Assembly: GCA_027924585.1 (NCBI GenBank)
Contig: BSBM01001138.1
Coordinates: forward strand, 13,635,001 to 13,699,000
Origin: Larix kaempferi
Taxonomy: Eukaryota > Streptophyta > Pinopsida > Pinales > Pinaceae
Length of the DNA stretch: 64,000 nucleotides
Direction: 5' to 3'
Shown: positions 24,501 through 36,500 of the stretch, piece after piece
Layout: the number at the start of each line of letters is the position of its first letter
Position numbering within the stretch: position 1 is the stretch's first letter
Translations under genes and position numbers: made by a program
Notes under the pieces: generated by a model
Databases searched by the model: none
Told to the model about the DNA's origin: nothing
The model's input: the letters and a program-made list of their open reading frames with translations, nothing else

Positions 24501-27500
24501 AACTGAGAAAGGTTATCCTTCCCAGAAATACACTGTTTTATGTGTATATGTGATCTCATGTGATTGCAATTTTATTTTTCTTCTGGTTTTTGACAATAGA
24601 GAGATGGCTTCCTCCTGTACTACATCTTTGGGGAAAAAAATATTTTATTGAAGGACGTCAAACCTTTTCATGCCTAGCTTCCAGAATACAGTCCCAAATA
24701 TCAGGGCAACCACTGTGGTAAAGAAAAAGCGCACGACAATATAATGTGGATTTCTCCAATATGACCTATGTTGCTTCCACAAACATGCAATGCACTGAAC
24801 TATAATGGACTGGGCATATTGCGATGGGAAATTCAGATCTTCAGAACCTGGAGCAGGTGTGCTTAATTCCTTGATAACTGCTTGATTGCATCTGCAAAGA
24901 GAAAAAAACACATGCAATGCAATCACACTTGAAAATCGAAGTACAGAACAACGAAAAATAAGTATTTGAAAGATGATTCAAACTTTAATGTGAATACAAA
25001 GACACAATTTCAATGCTCATTTCCATGATCCTGTTGGGATGCAGGGCTCACTCATAAAGTGAAGATTTTCTGTACACTTCACTGAAGTCCACACCAAGTC
25101 TCATCTCCATGGAAATAGAGCTAACTTCCAGCACCCATGTTGCTGGATTATAGCCGTTTGTGATTCTTGGAACTCCTGGAACACCCTAATAAGTAAACTT
25201 AAGAGTAAGTGATATATGTTTCCATTATAGACTACTTGCAATAAACAGTAACTAACTGCCAAAATTTACCTGAAAATATTCTATGAGTCTTTCTGAATGG
25301 TGACCCAAAGGCCCTGCATAGGTAACTTGACCTCCGCTTTTCATGAGCAGAAGCTACAATTTAACAAGCCATAAAACTGAAATTTCAGCAATTGACCTCT
25401 GCCTTGTTCAAGAAACATTATTTGCATATAATTACTTCTATTACCTTGGAAGCATAGAACTAGGTTGTCTTTTCATTCAATGGCATCTTGAATAATATCC
25501 TTCAAGTTACTGTGTTATAACTTAATATCGCATGTATTACATAAACAATTTTATTTACACTTTTGGGCATTGTTGACTTTTTCCTGATTGTGGTGATCAG
25601 ATTGATTGATTCTGGCCATTATCCTCAGTCAGGTCAGGTTGTCACTTACCTGAGCTATAAGGGATAGCTATCCCTTAGCTGACAATTGCGAAGGTTAGGG
25701 TGTGATTGATTAGGAATCTACAGCTTTGATAAGAAGAAGAGCATGACTACATGCTAAGCTACAAGTGTAAAAGGGAGACAGCTAATGGCTTAAAAAGTTA
25801 AAAGTGGACAGGAGGTGATAGCTAAAGCGGAGGAAGGAAATATTAAGGAAAACCGAAAACCATTCATTTCAACGTTGTCCTGATTCCTGACTCTGATTGC
25901 CTTCAAAGTAGGACATCACTAAGTGAAGCAGCAGAGCACTCACCTGAACAGAGCTAGATCAGGTGAGACCTTTCAGGACCATGATTCATTGATTTTGGTT
26001 ATGATCAAGGTCAGTCTATAGTCCTAAATGGCAAAGAAGAGTGAAATAAATAGTTACTCTTATTTTCTCAAAAGGAGAGTTGAAGATGGTCTTGAACAAT
26101 GTGGACATGTTTCACTTTCTTTTAACTGTTGCCAACAATATCGTTAAATGTGCAGCCAGAAAATGATTGTTTGTCGAGAATATCAGTTCCATTTATGGGC
26201 TGCTTTCTGTTTTTCAATCTTTATTAAAGATCGAAAGAAATTGCAGAGCGAAGAAAAGATACGTGGCTATTGCTACTCCATAGAATAGGCCAAAATAGGA
26301 TTGAAATTTATTGAAAGACTCTACAACCCCTTACTTTCTCTCTATAGTGCAATTAAGAACAGAAATCCGTACTCCGGATAAAATAATGGTACTAGTCTTC
26401 ATAAACAAATATTATTTCATCATTCTATCTTCACTTTGGCCAAATTCTCAAGGTGGATGTAATAGTCTTCATAAACAAATATTATTTCATCATTCTATTT
26501 TCACTTTGGCCAAATTCTCAAGGTGGATGGTTCCATAGTCATTTCCATAGGAAAGTGTTCCCCTAGGTGACTTTAGCCTTAGTCACCTAAAAGGAGAAAT
26601 AAAGTGACCCTTGCATTAAATGACTTGAGATGAGCATTTAATTAGACTTTAGAGATTAAAGTCATTTTTTGGAAAAATTTAAGTGAAGTGAGTGAAATTA
26701 TTTTTAAATGAGATTAAATGAGCATTTAATCTCATCCAGTCATCTAAGCCAATCTCAACCATTGGATTAGAAGACCATTCACTTACCCTAGGGTTTTCAC
26801 CAAAAAGACAAGGGAAGGCAAAGATGCAATCTTTTTTGACAAGAGAGTGAAGGAGAGGGCAGAGAGAGAAGGAGCACGAATTTCTAGGCAGCAAGTTTTT
26901 TCCAGCAGCACGAATTTCGAGGCAAAGAGATTTAGAATCAACACACATCCCGAGGAGGCCGTACATCAGTTATTGAGGGCACGAATTTTGAGGAGGATCC
27001 TGGGTGTGAATCCCGAGATCATTGGCACAGAAACCGAGGCCGTACTCTGCACAGACTTCGAGGAAAATTTCAGGCACATTTTTCGAGGGTCGTACATTTT
27101 GTACGGACTATACTTACTGCATAGATTTCGAGGTTCTGTTTCTGCACAGAAATTGAGAAGCAGACACAGAAAACGTAGTTCTGTAGTTGGCACAGAAATC
27201 GAGAAGCATGCACAAAAAACGAGGTTCTGTAGTTGGCACAGAAATCGAGAAGGCTTCGCACAGAAATCGAGAAAGCTTCTAGATGCATTTATTGCGGTGG
27301 AGATAAGTTGTATTTTCTACTGTAATTGTTGTTCTATATTTTGCTGAAGAAATAAAAATCTCTCTCCAAAAAGGTTTTCCCCTTGTGGGTTTTTCCTGGG
27401 CAAGTTTGTCAAAAATCTCTCAGTCTGAAATTTATGGTGTGCATTTATTATTTAATTTTCTGTCATTAAAAGTGAGTTTCAGTAGTGTTTTATTTTTCTG

Positions 27501-30500
27501 AAAATATTGTGCAATTTCCAGTCAACATGAAAATTGGGTTGGACATTAAACACTGAAGTTTTGACATTGAAACTAGGTGGACTGAAAACACAGAAAACTT
27601 TCATATTTTCCACAAAATCTTTGAGTTGGTTCAGTACACTTTTAATATGTTTGATTTGGAAAATGTGGAACAAGCGCTCCAAGTAATTAAAGTGTTATAA
27701 CGGCTGGTTTAGTTTCCAGCTTGCTACTAATCAATTGCCTTCATACATGTTAATGCCTGTTTTCTGTTAAATACATATGTTAATGCTCATGCTTAGTGCA
27801 AAGCCAGTATGTGTTCTCTGAATGATTGATTAAGATTATTTTTTATAAAATAAATGAACACAACAACAATGAGAATAATCTAAAAAATGCCAAAATTGTA
27901 CAACACATGACATAAACTGACTGCAAGAATGCTGGAAGCAGAAAACAGGTATATTAAACATAAAAGAACTTAGCTGTCTCCCTGTTTATCCAATGGAGTT
28001 GACCTCACACACACTTGTCAAGGAATTCATCGTATTGTACTCGTTTACTCATACACTTGGTCATGTTGATCGATTTGTTTCAATAAGAATTAAGTCGTGC
28101 CGGTCGATTTGTTTCATTAAGAATCAGCTGTATGATCAAATAAGCCCAACTATCAAGCATATGGTAGCTCGTGCCAGGCGATTTGTTTCATTAAGAATCA
28201 GCTATATGATCAAATAAGCCCAACTATCAAGAATATGGTACCTTACATTACGATAAATTGATGATCGATTTGTTTCAATAAGAATAAGTCGTGTTGGTCG
28301 ATTTGTTTCATTAAGAATCAGCTGTATGATAGAATAAGCCCAGTTATCAAGAATATGGTAGCTTGCATTACAATAAATTCATGATGAAAAGTCATCATGA
28401 CGTTCTACCAAAGAATTTATTGATTATACATTTGGATTAGCTACGGAAGTTATATTAAGATTCTATTCCATTGAATACAGATTCTCTAAAATCGTTCAAA
28501 ATCAAACTAAGCACAAATGTTTCTGAAATTGCTCGTCCAGATATCCAAACAAATGGAGTTTGAAATTGCTTGCTCAGATATCCAAATAGGTGGAGTGAAT
28601 TGAATTCAATGAAATTTAAAATTGAAATCGAAATCCGATATATATTTATATAAATGAATGTATTCCAATATAAATTTTAAGCCCGATATATATTTATATA
28701 AATGTATTCCAATTTAAATTTTAAGCTGACATGCTTTGGTTTTATATTTGTTTGCTTTTTTATGTTTTTTTTTTGAGCCTACATGTGCCATGTCAGCATG
28801 ACAGACTTGACACATCTCACCTACTTGGGCTATAGAAAGAGCGCCTCTTGACGCAATGAAGTCCTTGAATATATTGAGAAACTAAAAATAGCTAGGGCAT
28901 TGGTAACTAATTTGAAGGGCATTGTCTTGTAAAAAAACATCCCCATTCAATAACAATAATGGTCTTTGGTTAGTTAGTGTTCAATGGTAATCTTGACTTG
29001 ATGGTAGCCTAAGAATCTATTCATGAACGAGTAACATTCTTGTCCATGGATGTGCATGAGAAATTCTTCTGTGATTGAGATGAGGAAAGGATCTTGGATT
29101 CATTGTCTTGTTAACTTTTCAAAAGTCCACACAACTTTAAAATGCTGAAACTAGCCTATTCGATCCCATTGACTGGACAACTATATTGAAAAAAAAAAGG
29201 TTTGAAGTAAGATGGGTCACACGAGTGGAGGGAGTGATGGTGTTCACAGGAGAGGTATAGATGGAGCAAAGGAAGGATAGGGAGGCCATATAGCTGCGAA
29301 TCTAAGCAAAGGGCACAAGGAATGAACAGTGTATGGACATGCAGAATGATGACGATAATGTAAATGTGATTTGAGAGGCTAAGCATTGCACACCATACAA
29401 ATAAAGTTTGAGGGGCTTTTGGATTATGTGATGTCATCTCTTCGCACCATTTATTTTTTTGTGTCAAGCTCTCTCATCTTTAGAAGCATTTCGTCAACAT
29501 GGAAAATTGTTGTAAGATTAGTTCATTGGCATTAGGAGGGTAGCTAGGCAAGGTGGGAGTTAACCTCTTTAGCCCATTTGGATTTGGCAGACTCAAGCCT
29601 CTTGTGTTGTTGAGTTGCATTGGTTTTAGGCTCGTCGCTTGAGTCGAAAGAGCATCTTCTTTTGGGTTGATTTGTGGGATTCTACATGGAAGGAGTGGCA
29701 AACTCTTACTCAAGAGTATGGTCTCTTTCCCCCGGTCATCTTTCAGCTATGGAGTTGTGGGGATTTATTTTAGAGGTCGTGTTGTTTAAAATGAACATTG
29801 GGATGCCTAGACTGTTTTGGGGGGATTGGTATTGGTTCTTTGGTTATCCACTTTTGCAATATGATTTCCAATGGTTGTGTTCCATTCTTCCTTAGAGGCA
29901 CCCATTATCCTTGATTCTTAATGCATGTTGGATGTCCAAAGACCTTGAGAACAGATGGGTTCGAAGACTTCAAAGTGTTTGGTTAGTGCAGCTTTAGCTA
30001 TGAGTTTTTGCTTGCTTGGTTATCTATTAGGGAATTCTATCCAAGGTCAAGTTGCCCAAGAGTGGACTCTTTAATGGCGTTTATCCGATTTGCCATAGAA
30101 GGGAAACAATAAAGCATACCTTTTGGGAGTTTTTGTCTCCCAAGCAGTGTCGGAAGTACCTTGAGGACAATGTGTTAATATTTGGTTGAACTTTGATCTT
30201 TAATTCTTTTAGATGCAGAAACTTGAAACAATGAGACAATTCAATCACATGAAATTCATACATCCATAACACAAGATATACCTTGGGGAAAATCCTCAAA
30301 ACTATGAGAACAAAAACTCCAACGATTCTTCTCAGTATAATATAATGGATAGCAAAGAATGCTTTCTTTTATAACATAGAAAATTGCTTTCGAAAGATAA
30401 GAGAAAACCAAAACACTCTTGGTGAAGATACAGAAGCAATAAATAAGAGAGAACAATCAGATGTGTTTTCCGATGTGCCCAGCACATCAATAACAAGCAA

Positions 30501-33500
30501 GAACAATAACCTGCACAAAGAGAAGTGCCTTACCTTCAATGGAGAAGAGAATTCGCTTCACATTGAATTCATCAAATCCCGTATAACATATTTATACATT
30601 CTTCTCATGCATCGGCATCTTCTAACTTCAGGATGAACTCGCCCTCAGACTGGATGTATCAATCTTGCATGAAGAAGTATGCCCCACTTATCATGAAGTG
30701 CTTTATCTCACTAAACTATCTCTTAGGATGAACTCACCTCTTAACTGAAAGCTTGCCCACTTAGTTAAGTGGTTAACTTAAGTGTCGCACCTCAAGTGTC
30801 ATCTTTTAATTTAACATAAGTGTCGTCATGCAATAACACTTAGTTAACTAGATCTTCTTTGTTGTCACTTAGTTAACTTTCTTTAACCGATTCTTTCTTG
30901 ATAACATCAGTGTAGTGATCAATTCTAGTTCTCCTTGATTTACTGAAGTGTTGTCTTTTAGTTTAACTAAAGTGAAAACACTTTAGTTAACTAGTCCTTC
31001 TTATTTAACACTTAGTTAATTATTATTAACTGAAATCATATTGATTGATTTACTTGTAGTGACCACTATGATTTCTTTAGTTAATTGAGGCATATATTGT
31101 GGCTTTAACTGAAGCTTGACAATTCGAGTTCACGTAGTCATCTCTTGATCAATTCGAATTCTCTTTTTCTCTATGCATTTATCTTTATCTCTTTATTTTT
31201 CACTGCATGGTCAATATGTGTAACTTTAATTATCCATCATATTGCATTATACTAAAAAGAATTATCGGATGCTATGATCATAGTATATTATTCCAGACCA
31301 AATGATCATATGCTAAAGTAATTCACTTTAGAGGTGATCAATCTCTAAAGGAGACTTAATAGCAATCTGGTGATCATGGTTAATAATACATCACACAACG
31401 TTAAATGCTTTTAACAAGTAAAGCATGGCCTTTATACAGAAGGTCCACCTCTATTTGGGAGGTCCATCCCATGGATACCTTTATATAGAAGGTTCACATG
31501 AGAATCATGACTTGACACACAAGTCCGGAGTCTTGTCCAACAAGACTTTACAACATCATTATTTTGATCAATTACCTCTAGACGGGAGGAGTAACCTTTA
31601 CACAGAAGGAAATCAAAGTTCTCACCTCTATACGGGAGGATCAATCTTGGCTGCCCAAGATTGGTTTGGAGAATGTCTCCTGATGTTGTACATTTAACAC
31701 TCCCTCTTAGCGAGGGAGGCATTCTCTTCCATACCAAACTTGTCTCAGAAGTACCTAAACTTTGTCACTTACAGAAGCTTTGTTAACACATATGCAATCT
31801 GCTCATTAGTAGCAATGTATTGAAGTTTCACTGTACCTTTTTGGACCATGTCTCAGATGAAGTGATACTTCATTTCAATGTTCTTCGACTTGCCATGAAA
31901 CAGTAGGTTTTTGTAAATCTTGATGCAACTCTGATTGTCACACCTAATAACTGTAGGCTCAAGCTTTTCATCAAACAACCTGGAAGTAGCTTTCTAAGCC
32001 ACACTACTTCTCGACAGGAAACACTAGCAGCTATGTATTCTTCTTATGTAGTGCTCTGGGCTACGGACCCCTGCTTCTTGCTGGACCAAGATATCATAGC
32101 TAATCCTAGGCTATAACAATAGTCAGATGTACTCTTATGGTCCACAATGCTTCCTCCCCAGTCTGAGTCTGTATAACCAAGTAACATGACTCCTCCACTG
32201 GAGGCATATATGAGTCCATATGAAATTGTACCTCAAAGGTACCTAAGCACATGCTTAGCATCTATCCAGTGTCTATGTCTTGGATCATGCATAAATTGGC
32301 TCAAAATGCTCATGGCATAACATACATCAAGCCTCAAATGTATCAAGTACATTAGGGAGCTTATAAGCTGTCTATACAAAGTGGGATCTACTGGATCTGA
32401 TCTAGAGCCTGACTCGTGAATTTTCCTCAAATTGGAAACCATCAGTGTAGTCCTGAGTTACTAGGATACGGATATGGATTCAGATCCGGATCCGGATACG
32501 AATTCGCCATATTTTTTAAAACCCAGGATCCGGATACGGTGGGGAAATGGCAAGTACAATAAAATATAAAAATATTTATATAATAAATAAAAATATAGAG
32601 TGAAGAATCAAACTATTCATGAAACTCAAGAGTAGAACTATAAGTTATTTCCAAAAAAGAGAGTCCATGTACCATAACTGATAATTTGATGAGTTGTAAC
32701 CATGATTGATATTGATAATTTTAAAAACCATTTCAGCATGAACTTGAAGCAAGTCATAATATTGTTTTTGTGAGCCACCTCCACATGTCCCTATCATCAA
32801 GGAATAAAGTGGTTTTCTTGAAGACTATGGCAAGACTACAAAACAGTGTAGGTGAAGTGAGCAACAACATAGCACATAAAGATAGATCATCCCTTGACGG
32901 AAGACCTTGACCATAAAGATAAATCAAATAAAAACATTGAGAGTAGAACTTGATATTGATATATCAAAGTTCAGGAGCAGATCTTGACATAAGGATAGAT
33001 CGGACCTTGAGAAGGAATGGGTTTTACACTTTTAAGTTTTAGCCATTAGTTGTAGGGTTTTTAAAGTTTTTTATTAAAAACCATTTTTTGGGGGGGATCA
33101 ATGGGTCATAGAAGCACTGGAAGTTTCAGGATCCGTTTGAAAATTTCAGGAAATGTTTGATTTTTCACAGGATCCGTTTCATAGGACCAAGATACGTTTC
33201 CTTCTGTAGGGGATACGTTTCCATGATTGATCCTAGGTGGATCCGATCCGGATACGTATCAGATCCGTGGATCCGCGGATCCTAGACACTGGGGTGGTGG
33301 ATCCGGTAACACAGGTGTAGTCATATATTTGCAATCTATCATGCCAAACCTGTGCAGTATATCCACAGTGTACTTCCCTTGAGATAGAAAAACTTCATAT
33401 TTTCTTTGCCATATCTCAAGGCCAAGAAAGTAGTGCATTAAACCTAAGTCTTTCATCTCAAACTCTGAGGTAAGCTCCCTCTTGCACCAAGCAATCAGAT

Positions 33501-36500
33501 GTTACTCTCTAGTGAGAAAAAAATGATCAACATACAGAACCAATATCAATGGTTGGTTCTTCACTACTTTGAAGTAAAAATTTGGGTCAGCTTCACTCTT
33601 ACAGAAACCCATTTTATGAAGGTAGCTATCAATTCTGGAGTACCAAGCCCTGGGGGCTTGCTTAAGCCCATATAGATCTTTCTTTAGCTTTCAAACATGG
33701 GACTCCTTCCCATGCACCACAAATCCTTTAGGCTGCTGAATATAATCCTCTTCCTCAACCTCACTATTGAGGAAGGCTGTCTTCACATCCATCTGGTGAA
33801 TTTTCCATCATAAAGTAGATGCAAGTGCAATCATTGCTCAGATTTTGGCATACCTTGCCACAGGGGCAAAGGTCTCATCATAATCGATGCCTTCTTTATG
33901 AGAGAAACCTCTGGCAACAAATCTGGCTTTATACTTCTCAATGATACCATTCACGACATGCTTTATCTTGTAAAGCCATCTGGAAGTCACAATGGACTTC
34001 CCATCAAGTTTGAGAACAACCTCCCAAACATCATCCTTCATTATAGAGTTGTAATCTTCTATCATTGCATCTTTCCAAACTTGCTTCTTTGCAACTTCTT
34101 CATGTGAGGATGGTTCTAAATCACTTATGTGACTCATTAGTGCAACATACCCTAATTATCTGTCAGGTTGCTTGCACTATCTAGATGAGCCTACCGGTGC
34201 TCCATGTTTCTCTGCATCTTGTAAGATATCTCGGCACCAAGCATATCTTCTTTTAGCGGGAGGTTCATCAGGTGACCTCTCAATCAGTTCTACTGGTTCT
34301 CCAAGAGCTAGCGAATATGAGGCATCTTTTGGTTTCTCCCTCTCAAAATCTAAAGGGGGAGAATCAGACTCGAGATCCTCTATCTCTGAATCACATTGAA
34401 TCTCTTTTGATCTTTTGAAAGCAGCTTCCTCATGGAAGGCAACATCTCGGATGACTTCAATGTGTCTCTCTCCAGGTACATATATTCAGTATGCTTTGGA
34501 TGAATCGCTATAACCCACAAAGGTGTCTTTCTTTCCAAAAGGATCCATCTTTGTTCTCTTTTCTTTCGGTACATGAATGTAAAATGGGATCCCGGAGATC
34601 CTCAAGTGTAAGAGATATGGCTTCTCACCGATAAACAGTTCTTTTGGTGTCTTCTCATCTAGAATGGCATGTGGGATTCTATTTTGGATGTACACAGCTG
34701 TACTGGTGGCTTCTGCCCATAATGAGGTAGACATATCTTGATCATGCATCATGGATTTTGCAACCTCACATATGGTTATATTCTTCCTTTGGACAACCCC
34801 ATTTTGCTGAGGGTTGTATGGTATTGTTAACTGTCTACTTATTCTCACATCACTACATATATCATTAAATGCATGTGAATCAAATTCACCTCCATTATTA
34901 GACCTTAATGCACGAATGTTCTTTTCTTTTTTATTTTCAACTAGGGCTTTAAACTCTTTAAATTTGTTAAGGGTTTCACTTTTAGTCTTCATGAAATAAA
35001 TCCATGACTTCCTAGAAAAATCATCCCATGAATAGTACATAATATAAGAAGCCACTCAGGGAGGGGGATGACATGGGACCACATACATCAGAATGTATTA
35101 AATCTAAAATCACTTTATATCTAGTTGAATTGTTGGAAAAACATTTCTTAACATTCTTCCCAAGTGCATAACCTCGACATACATTATCATGTTCAAAATC
35201 AAATACATGCATACCTTCTACCATCTTTTGAAGTTCTGGTAGCGCTTTGTAGTGTAGGTGTCCAAACCTTTAGTGTCATATCTCGCACAGACTAATAGTG
35301 TGGTGAATCACAGCTTGAATGTACTTCTTGGGTACCTTATAGACTCCTCCATCTTGAACTCTAATCACAGCAGCAGATTCTAGGCTTTTGTTCTTCAGCC
35401 ATAAAAGTGCTTTGTTATCCATGAAGATAACTCAGAAGCCTTTGTCTGTAAGAACCGAAACTGAAAGGAGGTTCTTCTTCAATCTTGGAACATATAGAAT
35501 GTCCTCCACATGTAAAATATCACCTGTGCTTAGCTGGAATGAGGTGGATCCAACTCCTTGGATCAAATATGTTGAGTTGTACCCCAACTCTACCATGCAT
35601 GTGAACTTTTTCTCCTTTAGGCCAGTGATGGCACTCTTGTAACCAGTCATATGTTTGGATGTGCCACTGTCAATCAACCATGTGTTTGTACTTGTGATGA
35701 CGGATCCCGAAAGGGATGAGACAAGGTAATACTCCCTTCTTGTCTCCTTTTCTTCGGATGCATTCTTTTGAGTGGTTTCATCTTCTATGACAGTAGAAGC
35801 ATGAAACTTTCCTTTCCGTTTTGCTTTGCACTCTCTTGAGAAATGGCCTTTCTTGTTTCAATTGTAACATCTAGCTTTTCACTTGTCAAATCCTTTGTTG
35901 AACTCCTTCTTCTTTGGATGAGAGAACTTCTTTTGGAAGAAGGGTTTTTTTATCACATCCATAGTAGCCGAGCTACCATGATTGCATATCAGTTTCAAGT
36001 ATATTGTTGAGCCAGTCCTTTACTATGTTTGATGAGATCAATTGATGATGAGCAATATGTTGATGACCACTCTTACACATTCAATGGATCCAGTTCTTAT
36101 ACATTCACAGCCTTGTGTCAGGACTGAGCCCCATGACACCAGGTCGGTGACGGAGTTAGCCATTCTTCTATCATCCAGAGCAGGTTGGTTGTCAGTGCCC
36201 ATGGTATATTCAAATGCAGTGCTTTAGTGTGATTTAGGTAGTTTAGATCAGGGACTCAGGTATATGATCCAACAAGTATATGATTGGTGCATTTGGGTTA
36301 CTGATGTACTCTTTCCTTTATCTAGGTAGTTTATGATTGGGTATATGATGATTGTTTGCTGGCTTATTCTCATATTATGCTTACTTGTTGTTTAGAGTAG
36401 AAGTAGTTAGTTACTATGAGTAGGAGGTTCATGTGTATACTCATTGATCATACCATTACTTTATGAAGTACATACTTGTTCAATCCCTTATTTTAGGGTC

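Larger units (their letters stand above)
10207..24663 (-). other. Second giant intron of the ABCG gene (14,457 bp)
   Basis: It splits an Arg codon (AG|A) between FWKLGMK and [14 protein letters not shown], where the family has a continuous sequence. The acceptor is CACTACAG at 10207-10214. It contains a decayed minus-strand Copia with a foreign LTR/pol insertion, and a plus-strand Copia relic. Confidence 0.93.
25360..29490. other. Intronic sequence with several local repeats, no gene recognised
   Basis: It contains a 70-bp tandem pair (26393-26530), a run of degenerate CACAGAAAWCGAG motifs (26885-27275), a minisatellite-like array (28070-28385) and a ~47-bp tandem pair (28637-28730). Plus-strand 26847-27347 is open but low in complexity and matches no family I know. 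Confidence 0.45.

Noticed and set aside
25047-25055. Apparent in-frame TGA after SSLYE in the GYNPATW exon
   Set aside because: It overlaps a GTGAGC donor; the next exon restores the family sequence with matching phase.
26847-27347. 166-codon plus-strand ORF
   Set aside because: Made of degenerate short repeats, with no recognisable domain and open on the other strand as well.
28070-28385. CRISPR-like array
   Set aside because: Eukaryotic nuclear context, units of irregular length, and spacers that are themselves repeated.
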